The notes under the pieces: model-generated
Told to the model about the DNA's origin: nothing
The model's input: the letters and a program-made list of their open reading frames with translations, nothing else
Databases searched by the model: none
Assembly (NCBI RefSeq): GCF_937903345.1
Contig: NZ_CALCZQ010000032.1
Span: 248,001 to 312,000, forward strand
Length of the DNA stretch: 64,000 nucleotides
Reading direction: 5' to 3'
Origin: an uncultured Emticicia sp.
GTDB lineage: Bacteria; Bacteroidota; Bacteroidia; Cytophagales; Spirosomataceae
Position numbers and translations under genes: made by a program
In this document: in pieces, positions 24,361 through 33,403 of the stretch
Position numbering within the stretch: the stretch's first letter is position 1
Layout of the letters: each line of letters starts with the position of its first letter

Positions 24361-26922
24361 ATGCCATTAAAAAGCCTAAAATTATTCATCTTTTTTACAA
24401 CTGCAACCTTTGCGTTGTTTGCCCAAAATACCACGAAGACTTTTCAGAAAGCAAATACACAATTCGTGACTTTGGGCTATACAAAAGCCATTGAGCTCTA
24501 TGAGGCCGCCCTAAAGAAACCAAAAGGAGCTTCTGAAGAAGAAATCCTAAAGGCCAAACTTAATTTAGCACTCTGCTATAAATTAGTGAAGGATTATATC
24601 AATGCTGAAAGGATTTATCGTGAGCTTTTGAGTGCCAATCCAATCTTAAAAGGTGAAGATATTAAAGCCTTTCAACATTTTGCCCAGGTTCTTACCACCA
24701 ATAGTAAATTTACAGAAGCCAATAAATACTGGCAAAAATTCAATGAGTTACAAGAGCACGACAAGCGAGGTGTAGAGTTTATTAAACTTAATACAAATAG
24801 AGAAGCATTGGAACGCAATGCAGGTAGTTATAAAATAGAGTACATCGGTATTAATTCGAGCAGTGCCGATTTTAGTCCTGTTTACTACAAAAAAGGATTG
24901 GTTTTTGTTTCAGGTAGAAGTGCCAATGGAGGCATACGTCGAGTGTTTAATTGGGACGCTTCCTCTTTTCTTGACTTATTTTACCTCGAAGACATGAATA
25001 TACTAGTAAATGAAACAAGTGGAGCATCAGCCATTGGTTCAAGTTCGCAAACGCCCTATCAAAAGACTGTTACACCATCAAAAAAACTTGGTACAGATTA
25101 TTACACTCCACCCACATCTAATGATACCAAAACCATAGGACGAAAGGGTAGTGAGTATATCACTGGAAGTAAATATTTAGATTATGAGGAAAATCCGGCT
25201 ATTCTAACTGAAAAATTTAGTAAAAACCTCAATTCCAAATACCACGAAGGCCCTTGTGCATTTTTTCATGACGGCTCAAAAATTATTTTTACTCAAAATA
25301 GCCAAATCGGCGGCGTAGGAATATTTGGTCAGAAAAAAAATGCTGCGATCAATCGCCTAAAACTATATTCGGCTGAGTTTGAAGATAACGATTGGCGAAA
25401 AATAAAAGAAATACCATTCAATAGCAATGATTATTCCTGCGGACACCCATCCCTAACGATTGACGATAAAATCATGTATTTTGTATCGGACATGCCTGGA
25501 GGTTATGGTGGAACGGATATTTGGATGACTCGCTTCAACAAAGGAGAATGGACAAAACCTCAGAATTTGGGTGGAACTGTAAATACAAGAGGCAACGAAA
25601 TGTTTCCGTTTATAGACGAACGAGGAAATCTCTATTTTTCATCAGATTTTCATCCTGGATTAGGCGATTTAGATATTTTCTTTGTTCAAATGAATGCCGC
25701 AACAGGAATGCCCGGAGGAAAAACTCGAAATTTAGGAGCTCCACTTAATTCAAATAAAGATGATTTTGGCATAATAACTGACAGCGAACGCCAAACCGGT
25801 TTTATAAGTAGTAACCGCAAACGTGGCGGAATAGATGATGATATTTATAAATTTAATCGAGTCGGGACGCTCTACGGTTGTAGAGAATTGATTATAAATG
25901 TATTTGACTTTGAAACCAAAAAACCTTTAGACCGCATCAGATTTGAATATGAAACCAAAGGAAATGTACTTAGTCGCGATAGTGCAATTACGAGTAGTTT
26001 GGGGGCAATTAAACTCTGCCTTGAAGCTGATAACGACTTTAGTTTTATCGTCAAACAAAAAGGTTTCCAAGCAGAAACCATTAGTTTTTCAAACAAAGAC
26101 GCATCTGATTATGAATCTTCAAAATTGGATATTTATTTAAAAAAAGAATTCCTTGTTGTAGATAAATCAAAGAAAAACAAACCTATCGAAACAAGAAAAC
26201 AAACAGAAAACGATGTTTTGGTAGCACGCCGAAAAGGAAAACCAGTTTCGACAATTTTCAGAGGAATCGTGACGACTGGAAAAGACAGTGCTCCAATCGC
26301 AGGGGTAGATATTAAGTTTATCAATCAATGCACATGCACTGCCCAAGAAATGATTACTGGATCTGATGGTTCGTATGAATTTAAGCGTGACCTCAATTGT
26401 GATTATATCTTAGAATCTTTTAAAGAAAATTTCGGTAAATCGATGGAATTAGTAGAAAAAATTGAAGAAAAACGAAGTATTGTCAACATTTTTCGTAAAA
26501 AAATTACCGTAACAAATACTGCATCATTATTCGATACAAAGCTTTATAAAGTGGGTGACGTAGTGAAACTAGATAATATCTACTACGATTCAGAAAGTTT
26601 TAAAATACGAAAAGACGCCACCCGAGAACTCGAAAAATTCGTACGATCGATGCAGAAAAACCCAAACATGATTATCGAGATTCGTTCCCATACTGATTCC
26701 CGTGGAAATGCCCTCGAAAACCTAAGTTTATCTCAGCGAAGAGCCAACGAAGTGGTTGATTTCTTAGCCAATAAAGGCGTAGCCCGTGCCAGAATGCGTG
26801 GAATAGGAAAAGGAGAGTCCGAACCGGTAAACAATTGTGGAGATGGCGTGCTATGCACCGAAGCCGAACACCAACGAAACCGACGAACTGAGTTCAAAAT
26901 TCTTTCGATTGAAAGGAAGTGA
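24361..26922 (+). CDS. TPR-PD40-OmpA surface protein (PorE-like)
   Basis: An 853-residue exported protein. The signal peptide MPLKSLKLFIFFTTATFALFA is followed by TPR-like repeats (residues about 25-140), a PD40/WD40-like beta-propeller (about 150-500, with blades such as CGHPSLTIDDKIMYFVSDMPGGYGGTDIW and RGNEMFPFIDERGNLYFSS), two carboxypeptidase-regulatory-like beta domains (about 505-730) and a C-terminal OmpA peptidoglycan-binding domain with IEIRSHTDSRG and SQRRANEVVDFL. This order matches Bacteroidota proteins such as PorE of the type IX secretion system, which ties outer-membrane machinery to peptidoglycan; many paralogues exist, so the T9SS role is only possible. No other T9SS gene is nearby. 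It is monocistronic. Confidence 0.9.
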   Translation: MPLKSLKLFIFFTTATFALFAQNTTKTFQKANTQFVTLGYTKAIELYEAALKKPKGASEEEILKAKLNLALCYKLVKDYINAERIYRELLSANPILKGEDIKAFQHFAQVLTTNSKFTEANKYWQKFNELQEHDKRGVEFIKLNTNREALERNAGSYKIEYIGINSSSADFSPVYYKKGLVFVSGRSANGGIRRVFNWDASSFLDLFYLEDMNILVNETSGASAIGSSSQTPYQKTVTPSKKLGTDYYTPPTSNDTKTIGRKGSEYITGSKYLDYEENPAILTEKFSKNLNSKYHEGPCAFFHDGSKIIFTQNSQIGGVGIFGQKKNAAINRLKLYSAEFEDNDWRKIKEIPFNSNDYSCGHPSLTIDDKIMYFVSDMPGGYGGTDIWMTRFNKGEWTKPQNLGGTVNTRGNEMFPFIDERGNLYFSSDFHPGLGDLDIFFVQMNAATGMPGGKTRNLGAPLNSNKDDFGIITDSERQTGFISSNRKRGGIDDDIYKFNRVGTLYGCRELIINVFDFETKKPLDRIRFEYETKGNVLSRDSAITSSLGAIKLCLEADNDFSFIVKQKGFQAETISFSNKDASDYESSKLDIYLKKEFLVVDKSKKNKPIETRKQTENDVLVARRKGKPVSTIFRGIVTTGKDSAPIAGVDIKFINQCTCTAQEMITGSDGSYEFKRDLNCDYILESFKENFGKSMELVEKIEEKRSIVNIFRKKITVTNTASLFDTKLYKVGDVVKLDNIYYDSESFKIRKDATRELEKFVRSMQKNPNMIIEIRSHTDSRGNALENLSLSQRRANEVVDFLANKGVARARMRGIGKGESEPVNNCGDGVLCTEAEHQRNRRTEFKILSIERK

Positions 26923-27010
26923 AATGAAGGATATTAGGATATTAAGTAAGCCTTAGCTTAAAACGAATGTTGAAAAGTGAAGGCTTCCTTTTTATAACGT
27001 TTCTTGGGTT

Positions 27011-27127
27011 TACAATTACTATCACATCAAACCGAACGATGGCATTGAATACGCCACACAAAACCAACGATACAGAGCCGATTATGAAGTATTGGAATAC
27101 GTTAACCCTCATTTTAGGGAAGGATAA
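27011..27127 (+). pseudogene. Short coding remnant, possibly a transposase C-terminus
   Basis: The frame reads YNYYHIKPNDGIEYATQNQRYR... and ends at TAA (27125-27127). The YNxYHxKPNDGI-YATxxQRY part resembles the last strand of DDE integrase-core transposases (usually YNxxRPHxxLGYxTP), but the match is weak and no start or inverted repeat is visible. Identity is uncertain. Confidence 0.3.
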
Positions 27128-27220
27128 TCAAAAATATTAGCATCAAAAAGGTCCAAAGGATTGAAATTGAAGTATTTTGTCAGAAATATCATTTGTTAGA
27201 ACATTGAGAAAATTTTTTAT

Positions 27221-27347
27221 TGAAAGAAGACGAAAAGCAGCAAACATCAAAAATTTCACGGTAATCATTCGCTCAACCGATGAATCGAATTATAAAAATA
27301 CAGTTGATGTTTTAGATGAAATGAAAATAACTAACCAACTTCCTTAG
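27221..27347 (+). pseudogene. Remnant of an ExbD/TolR-family gene (C-terminal part)
   Basis: One frame gives IERRRKAANIKNFTVIIRSTDESNYKNTVDVLDEMKITNQLP and then a stop. TVIIR-x-T-x-E-SNYKNTVDVLDEMKI reads like the periplasmic domain of ExbD, the proton-channel partner that powers TonB. The N-terminal membrane helix and the final strands are missing and further in-frame stops follow, so this is a dead fragment. Confidence 0.6.
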
Positions 27348-27424
27348 ATTTTTACTGATATTTCACAAAAGAAGCGGAGGTGTACCAATCGAAAGGAAAA
27401 ATATAGAGTATATTTTGTACAAAT

Positions 27425-27455
27425 AAATGGCATATCTCGAAAGGATATGCCATTT
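27425..27455 (+). terminator. Strong intrinsic terminator upstream of sbcD
   Basis: AAATGGCATATC and GATATGCCATTT pair perfectly (12 bp) around TCGAAAG, followed by TTGTT. It would isolate sbcD from upstream transcription; the gene it once served is probably the ExbD remnant. Confidence 0.8.
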
Positions 27456-27495
27456 TTGTTATAAAATAGCATTCTAAATAAAACTATGGTTCGCG

Positions 27496-27514
27496 GACTA
27501 TCGTCTATGGACTA
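27496..27514 (-). repeat. Dispersed 19-bp repeat, copy 3
   Basis: GACTATCGTCTATGGACTA matches the reverse complement of copy 1 (19012-19030) at 16 of 19 positions. It ends 5 bases before the sbcD start. Confidence 0.45.
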
Positions 27515-27519
27515 AATAT

Positions 27520-28728
27520 ATGAAAATACTACATACTGCCGATTGGCATTTGGGCAAAAAGCTGCATAAACACGACCTCTCGAAAGACCACCAACTATTT
27601 TTGGATTGGTTGATAAACCTCATTTACGGGCAAAAAATTGACTTATTACTCATTTCGGGCGATATTTTTGACCTGGCAAATCCGCCCATCGAAGCACGTA
27701 CCATGTATTATTGGTTTTTACGCCAAATGATTCAACTCAAATGCGTAATTATTATCACAGGCGGAAACCACGATTCGGCTTTGATGCTCGATGCACCTAA
27801 AGAAATTCTGCAACTGCTTGATATTAAGGTAGTTGGTGGAGCCACAAGTCCGATTGAAAATGAAATTGTGGTGCTTGAAAACCTCATAGTTTGTGCAGTC
27901 CCTTATCTGCGTGATGCCGATTTACGCCAAGCAATTGAAGGGGAAAGTGGTGCTTCAAGAATCGAAAATGTACGTTTGGGTATCAAAAAACATTATGATG
28001 AATTGGCCGAAATATGCCAACAAAAATACCCCAATTTGCCAACGATTGCGATGGGACATTTATATGCCAATGGCTCAATAAGTTCGGAGTCGGAACGAGA
28101 AATTCAGATTGGAAATTTAGCTTCAGTTGATGGAAATGATTTCTCACAAACTTTTGATTATGTGGCTTTGGGGCATATTCATCGCCCACAAATGATTGGT
28201 GGAAATGAGCGAATTCGTTATTCAGGCTCACCGATTCCATTGAGTTTTAGCGAAAAAAACGACCAGAAATTAGTGATAATTCTTGAAATTGCTGGAAATA
28301 AAATTCAAGAAATAAAAACAATCGAAGTGCCAAAATTTAGAGAATTAAAACGCATTTCTGGAACATTCGAAACAGTAAAATCTAAGCTTTTTGCCTTTCA
28401 AAATGATGCTCCATTAAAATCTTTTTTGGAAATAGAAGTTATCGAAGAAAGCTTTAATCCGTTAATTATTAAGGAGTTAAATGATTTGATTAGCGATTTT
28501 GATGATGAAAATGCTATCGTGTTGAAACATAAAATTAGTTTTAAAAACGAAGTAACAAGCAGCGAAGAACTTTTCGTTGAAGGACAGAATCTGGAAGATA
28601 TTTCGGAGAAATCAATGCTTCAAAAACGTCTTGAAAAAGAGAATTCGCTCTCTGACGAACACCGAACTTTGATGATGCAAGCCTTCACAGAATTATTACT
28701 TTTGGTTGAGCAAGACGATGAAAATTAA
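27520..28728 (+). CDS. sbcD: Exonuclease SbcCD, nuclease subunit SbcD
   Basis: A 402-residue Mre11-type metallophosphoesterase that, with SbcC, cleaves DNA hairpins and processes double-strand ends. The metal-binding motifs are all visible: DWHLGK (residues 8-13), GDIFD (near 47), GGNHDS (near 83) and the GHIHRP near 222. The C-terminal third is the SbcC-contacting capping region. The stop overlaps the sbcC start by 11 bases, so the two are translationally coupled. A perfect terminator lies 65 bases upstream. Identity is secure. Confidence 0.96.
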   Translation: MKILHTADWHLGKKLHKHDLSKDHQLFLDWLINLIYGQKIDLLLISGDIFDLANPPIEARTMYYWFLRQMIQLKCVIIITGGNHDSALMLDAPKEILQLLDIKVVGGATSPIENEIVVLENLIVCAVPYLRDADLRQAIEGESGASRIENVRLGIKKHYDELAEICQQKYPNLPTIAMGHLYANGSISSESEREIQIGNLASVDGNDFSQTFDYVALGHIHRPQMIGGNERIRYSGSPIPLSFSEKNDQKLVIILEIAGNKIQEIKTIEVPKFRELKRISGTFETVKSKLFAFQNDAPLKSFLEIEVIEESFNPLIIKELNDLISDFDDENAIVLKHKISFKNEVTSSEELFVEGQNLEDISEKSMLQKRLEKENSLSDEHRTLMMQAFTELLLLVEQDDEN

Positions 28729-31700
28729 TAAAATATACCTTAAAAATATCAATTCATTCAAGGGTGAGCACCGCATTGATTTTACCGAAAATCCATTGGC
28801 TTCTGCGGGGCTTTTTGCCATCGTTGGCCCAACGGGTGCAGGAAAATCTACACTTTTAGATGCCATTACGCTTGCTCTTTTTAATCAAATTCCAAGATTT
28901 GATAAAAAAATATCGAAAGATTTTGTGGCTTCGGCTGGCTCAATTTTGACCAAAGGTGAGCGAGAATGTTTCGTTGAGGTGGAATATTCGTGCAAATCGG
29001 GCAGTTTTGTATCTAAATGGTGGATTGAAATGAACCGTAATCAAAATCTCAATGATTATGGCATGGAAATTACCGACTTACAAACTGGGCAATTATTACA
29101 ACTCAAAAAAAGTGAAATTCCGAAGCGAAACGAAGAGCTAATCGGACTTTCGTACGATCAATTTATCAAGTCAATTTTACTTTCGCAAGGAGAATTCGCT
29201 AAGTTTTTAAAGTCAGGAAAAGACGAACGGGGAAAACTACTTGAAGATATAACAGGCACACAAATTTACAGAAAATTAGGAAAAAAAGCCTTTGAAATTG
29301 CCAAAGAAAAAGAGCAAGTCCTTAAAGTTTTACGCACCAATATCGATACCGAAAACCTCAAACTTAGTTCAGCCGAACAAGAACAAAGTTGGTTGAATCG
29401 TAAAATCGAGATTGAAAAAATCTTATGTGATTTAGAAGCTCAAATGCACATTTTTAAAACCAAAGTCGAATTCAAAAATCAATTATTAAATCTTCAGAAA
29501 AGCATTTTTGAAAAAAGTGAAAAACAAGCCAAAGAACAACAAAGTTTAAACGATTTTGAGAGTTATGAAGCAAAAAAACTACAAAATCACGAAAAAGCTG
29601 AACCTTTTCAGTCGCTTATTTTGCAACTTGAAAGTCAGCAAAAAGCACTTCAAGTCTTGCAAGAACGTTTGAGGAGTGAAGAGGAGAGTTTTGAAAAAAA
29701 TACAAGTTTGCTCAATAAAATTTTAAATAAAATTGGTGAGTTAACGAAAGAACAAAGCACGCTTAATCTTGAAAATGCCCTCGAAATCCTGCAAAATTTT
29801 CGAGAAAAATTAATGGAACTCGAAAACAAAAGAAGTGTACAAGAAGTAGCCAAAAAAAACAATGAAACTCAGATTGAAGAATTAATCCATAAAATTTCTG
29901 AAAAATCGCTGCGTTTTGACTTTCGAGAAATTACTGATGATGTACTTGAAAGCATTAAAACTATTGGTCTTACACATAAAACTATACTTGATGAGACTTT
30001 TATAATTGCTCAAATTACCACTTTAGATGATGTATCAACCAAAAGAGAAAATTTGGCCGAAGATCACCGAAATTATACTGCTTTAAAGCTACATGTTTGG
30101 GAATATATAAAGATTATTAAAGATGTAAAAGAAGAGCAAGGGGTAGAAAAACAGCAAAATAATTTTATAAGTACCCAAAAGCCAGAACTTCAAAAAATAC
30201 AAAAGCTGCTTGTAGATATTAGTCAAAAAATCAAGCAATTGGAAACCGAAAAAGAAACACTCGGTAAATCATATAACTTTGAAAAGGACCGCCAGACTTT
30301 ACTCAAAAAAGATGAACCTTGCCCGCTTTGTGGTTCGCTCGAACACCCATTTTTGAGCCATTATTCCAATAATTATGTTGAAATTGATTTGAAACTTAGT
30401 GAAGCAAAAAAAGAAGAAAAAGCCTTGAATGAAACCTTCCAAGACCTCAGTTTAAAATTGGCTTCGGCGACGGCTTTATTGAAAAATGCTGTTGCTAAGA
30501 TTGCTGCTTTCAATGAGCAAATTTTGGAGATAAAAGTAAAAATTGAAGAGAAGAAACAAACACTAAAGCTTGAAAAAATAGGAGGAAATACCGAAGTCAT
30601 TGATGCTCAAATCAAGTTAATCGAATCCCAACAAAATGCTTTGAATGGCATTGAAAACAAAGCCGAAAAACTTAAAGATTTACAAAGTCTCTACCGCCTA
30701 TGTTCCACCACGAAAGTTTTGCAAGGTGAGTATTTTTTGCTAATAACCCAACTAAAAGAACTTTATAGTGGTATGGGTTTTGAGAAAGAATACAATGATA
30801 TTCAGACTGGGTTTGTGAAAACACATGCCAATATTCAATTTTCTACCAAAATTATCAAAGACCTTAAGGAAGAAATTTCACCTAAACAAAAAACGTTTGA
30901 AACTGATACGGCGAATCTTGAAAATCAAGTAAAATTGGTTGGTTTTGAAGATTTAAAAACTTGTCAATCGGCGATTTTGAGTACTGAAAATGCAAAGGCA
31001 TTAAGAGAAAAAAAGCAAGCCTTACTTTTGGCAATTCAGACTTTAGTTGAGCAGATTAAAGAACATCAAAAAGATTTGGATGAAGTCAAACTAAAAGATG
31101 ATGCAAGCGTAAGTTTGGAAACTTTACACTTGAAACAAAATGAAACCAACATACAGCAAGAAGGGATAAGAAAAGAGGAAGTAGAAATATCAGTCAAGTT
31201 AGCAACCCAAGCCCAAACTAAATCAGCTATTGAACGATTACTGACTCAATTGCAAATCTTAGAAAAAGATAATTTAAAATGGGAGTTATTAGGAAAATAT
31301 ATAGGAAGTGCCGATGGTAAAAATTTTGCCACTTTTGCCCAAGGATTGACGCTTTCAAGATTAATGGCTTTGGCAAATCGCCGCCTTACTGATTTATCGG
31401 ATAGGTATTTACTTGATAAACCTAGGGAACTGGAAGAAGACGAACTAATGATTGTAGATTTGTATATGGGCAACGAACGCCGCTCAGTAAAAACCCTTTC
31501 GGGCGGTGAAACCTTTATGATTAGTTTGTCGCTGGCACTGGCATTATCTGATTTAGCATCAAAAAATATCAAACTCGAAAGTCTATTTATTGATGAAGGC
31601 TTTGGTACACTTGATCCAGAAACACTTGATTTAGCTTTGAATACACTCGAAAAATTACAGCAAGAAGCCCAAAAAAATATTGGAATTATTTCGCACGTAG

Positions 31701-31780
31701 AGTCGATTAAAGAACGAATTGCTACACAAATCCGCCTCGAACGCAATAATCGAGGCTTTAGTAAAGTCGTTATCCAGTAG
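28718..31780 (+). CDS. sbcC: Exonuclease SbcCD, ATPase subunit SbcC
   Basis: A 1020-residue SMC-like ATPase (Rad50-type), partner of SbcD. I use the ATG at 28718 (MKINKIYLKNINSF), inside the end of sbcD. Walker A is GPTGAGKST (37-45); the Q-loop is LSQGEFAKFL; two long coiled-coil arms follow and meet at a zinc hook CPLC near residues 535-538; the C-terminus has the ABC signature LSGGETF and Walker B LFIDEGFGTLD near 955-970. The length fits the family (1000-1050). The arms are rich in lysine, glutamate and glutamine as expected. Forms a dimer that tethers DNA ends. Confidence 0.96.
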   Translation: MKINKIYLKNINSFKGEHRIDFTENPLASAGLFAIVGPTGAGKSTLLDAITLALFNQIPRFDKKISKDFVASAGSILTKGERECFVEVEYSCKSGSFVSKWWIEMNRNQNLNDYGMEITDLQTGQLLQLKKSEIPKRNEELIGLSYDQFIKSILLSQGEFAKFLKSGKDERGKLLEDITGTQIYRKLGKKAFEIAKEKEQVLKVLRTNIDTENLKLSSAEQEQSWLNRKIEIEKILCDLEAQMHIFKTKVEFKNQLLNLQKSIFEKSEKQAKEQQSLNDFESYEAKKLQNHEKAEPFQSLILQLESQQKALQVLQERLRSEEESFEKNTSLLNKILNKIGELTKEQSTLNLENALEILQNFREKLMELENKRSVQEVAKKNNETQIEELIHKISEKSLRFDFREITDDVLESIKTIGLTHKTILDETFIIAQITTLDDVSTKRENLAEDHRNYTALKLHVWEYIKIIKDVKEEQGVEKQQNNFISTQKPELQKIQKLLVDISQKIKQLETEKETLGKSYNFEKDRQTLLKKDEPCPLCGSLEHPFLSHYSNNYVEIDLKLSEAKKEEKALNETFQDLSLKLASATALLKNAVAKIAAFNEQILEIKVKIEEKKQTLKLEKIGGNTEVIDAQIKLIESQQNALNGIENKAEKLKDLQSLYRLCSTTKVLQGEYFLLITQLKELYSGMGFEKEYNDIQTGFVKTHANIQFSTKIIKDLKEEISPKQKTFETDTANLENQVKLVGFEDLKTCQSAILSTENAKALREKKQALLLAIQTLVEQIKEHQKDLDEVKLKDDASVSLETLHLKQNETNIQQEGIRKEEVEISVKLATQAQTKSAIERLLTQLQILEKDNLKWELLGKYIGSADGKNFATFAQGLTLSRLMALANRRLTDLSDRYLLDKPRELEEDELMIVDLYMGNERRSVKTLSGGETFMISLSLALALSDLASKNIKLESLFIDEGFGTLDPETLDLALNTLEKLQQEAQKNIGIISHVESIKERIATQIRLERNNRGFSKVVIQ

Positions 31781-31827
31781 AATAAATTTGAAACTTGTTG
31801 TTATCAAGAATAAAATACTCTCAAAAA

Positions 31828-31870
31828 ATGTGGCATACCTTGTTTATCGCAAAAAACAGGTTTGCCACAT
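31828..31870. terminator. Bidirectional hairpin between sbcC and thioredoxin gene
   Basis: ATGTGGCATACCTTGTTT pairs with AAACAGGTTTGCCACAT except for one mismatch and one bulge. A-tracts and T-tracts flank it, and it separates two convergent genes. Confidence 0.7.
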
Positions 31871-31877
31871 AATTTTA

Positions 31878-32177
31878 TTACAATGCTCTATTCACGGCTC
31901 TCACTACTTCAGGAACAGAAATTAGCCCAGTGTGTCGCCATAATTGTTTGCTTTTTTGAAACAAAATCAAGGTAGGAACCGCATCAATAGCATATTTTTT
32001 ACGAAGGGCTGGGTTTTTATCAACATCGATTTTCATTATTGTAATATCTTCATCGAGCTCCTCAACCAACTGATTGAGCATGGCATCTATTTTTCTACAA
32101 GGTTTACACCATTCGGCCGTGAAATCTATCAAAACAGGCTCTTCCGAACCTACTAATTCTTCAAAAGTACCAGTCAT
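31878..32177 (-). CDS. Thioredoxin with WCKPC active site
   Basis: A 99-residue thioredoxin-fold protein, slightly shorter than the usual 105. The redox motif is WCKPC (residues 23-27), with lysine in place of the glycine of classical WCGPC thioredoxins; the cis-proline loop AVPTLILF is intact. There is no signal peptide, so it acts in the cytosol, reducing disulfides with thioredoxin reductase or a similar partner. WCKPC occurs in a number of Bacteroidota thioredoxins and should shift redox potential and partner choice. It is convergent with sbcC and divergent from the pseudouridine synthase gene. Confidence 0.92.
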   Translation of the reverse strand: MTGTFEELVGSEEPVLIDFTAEWCKPCRKIDAMLNQLVEELDEDITIMKIDVDKNPALRKKYAIDAVPTLILFQKSKQLWRHTGLISVPEVVRAVNRAL

Positions 32178-32293
32178 TGTATTAAATTGTTTTACTGAAT
32201 TTATATTACGTTTTTTCCTAGGTTTTGGTTCTTTGCCTGCCTCAAAAATGATTGATTAAGCCATTCTACCCAAATTTTAAACGAATTTCTACC

Positions 32294-32301
32294 TACCTTT
32301 G
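32294..32301 (+). promoter_or_regulatory. -7 promoter box of the RluA-family gene
   Basis: TACCTTTG, full TAnnTTTG match, 28 bases before the ATG at 32330. Confidence 0.55.
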
Positions 32302-32329
32302 ACCAAAAATTTAGAGAAAATTAGTAAAA

Positions 32330-33250
32330 ATGAGACAGCAAGATAGGAAATTTAAGCCGAAAACAGATAAACCTACAAGATCGGACTCAACTCAGTTCAA
32401 AGTTATCGAAGATACCGAACTTTTAGTCTTTTTACTGACAAATATTACAAACCGAAGCCGAAATGATATAAAGACTTTGTTGCGAGACAAGCAGATTTAC
32501 GTTGATAATCAGTCAATTACGCAGTTCAATCATCCACTCAAACCCGAACAGGTCGTTGAGGTAAAATGGAAAAAAGCCCCCGAAGAACAAAAATACCGTG
32601 GACTAAACATTATTTTTGAAGATCAATATCTTATCGTTATCGAAAAACAAGCAGGAGTACTTTCTATCGCTACCGAAAAACAAAAAGATAATACAGCATA
32701 CAGCATTTTGAGTAGTCATGTAAAAAAACAAGACCCTCGTAATAGAATTTTTGTCGTACATCGTCTTGACAGAGAGACATCTGGTTTGATGATGTTTGCC
32801 AAGAGCGAAAAAATCCAAAAGCTCCTACAAGAATCATGGAACGCCACTATCGAAGAACGTACTTATTTGGCGGTTGTTGAAGGCTATGTAGAGAAAAAAC
32901 AAGATACAATTACCTCATATTTGGTCGAAAGTAAGGCTTTGATTGTATATTCGAGCAAAAATCCAGAAATAGGGCAGCAAGCGATAACACATTATGAGGT
33001 TTTGAGAGGTAATAAAAACTTTTCGTTGTTGAAAGTAAACCTCGAAACGGGTCGCAAAAACCAGATTAGGGTTCACGCCAAAGACATGGGGCATTCGGTA
33101 GTGGGTGACGAAAAATACGGAGCAAAAACCGACCCCATTAAACGTCTCGGACTTCATGCTTGGGTATTGGCTTTTAAGCACCCAATTACGAAAAAAGATC
33201 TGCGTTTTGAAACCGAAATGCCTTCTAAATTTACGAATTTATTTAATTAA
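32330..33250 (+). CDS. RluA-family RNA pseudouridine synthase
   Basis: A 306-residue enzyme that isomerises uridine to pseudouridine in rRNA or tRNA. An S4-like RNA-binding part (about residues 25-85, NRSRNDIKTLLRDKQIYVDNQ) precedes the catalytic domain. The RluA/RsuA-type catalytic motif HRLDRETSGLMMFAKS is near residues 144-159, with the catalytic aspartate in RLD, and the later motif ETGRKNQIRVHAKDMGH is intact. The presence of an S4 domain and overall length fit the RluD/RluC subgroup, though which rRNA site is modified cannot be told. It has its own promoter and is followed by the outer-membrane barrel gene. Confidence 0.93.
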   Translation: MRQQDRKFKPKTDKPTRSDSTQFKVIEDTELLVFLLTNITNRSRNDIKTLLRDKQIYVDNQSITQFNHPLKPEQVVEVKWKKAPEEQKYRGLNIIFEDQYLIVIEKQAGVLSIATEKQKDNTAYSILSSHVKKQDPRNRIFVVHRLDRETSGLMMFAKSEKIQKLLQESWNATIEERTYLAVVEGYVEKKQDTITSYLVESKALIVYSSKNPEIGQQAITHYEVLRGNKNFSLLKVNLETGRKNQIRVHAKDMGHSVVGDEKYGAKTDPIKRLGLHAWVLAFKHPITKKDLRFETEMPSKFTNLFN

Positions 33251-33348
33251 TGCTCACTTTCGACGAATTTTCTGCATTATTTGTCTGCTAAAAGTGTACG
33301 CTTGACGTTTTCTATGTAAAATTATGTTAGCGACCATCATTCAGTACT

Positions 33349-33356
33349 TATATTTG
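33349..33356 (+). promoter_or_regulatory. -7 promoter box of the outer-membrane barrel gene
   Basis: TATATTTG, full TAnnTTTG match, 47 bases before the ATG at 33404. Confidence 0.45.
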
Positions 33357-33403
33357 TATTGAAACTAAAAAAAACTACGAAGGGCCTTTTTAAGCAACCA
33401 AAG

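Larger units (their letters stand above)
26923..27519. other. Gene-remnant region (597 bp) before sbcD
   Basis: No intact gene lies here. It holds a short peptide-coding fragment with a stop at 27125-27127, a tail of an ExbD-like gene (27221-27347), a strong terminator (27425-27455) and the third copy of a dispersed 19-bp repeat (27496-27514). Confidence 0.7.

Noticed and set aside
27425..27455. Hairpin as an insertion-sequence end
   Set aside because: The perfect stem with a following T-run fits an intrinsic terminator better, and no partner inverted repeat was found.
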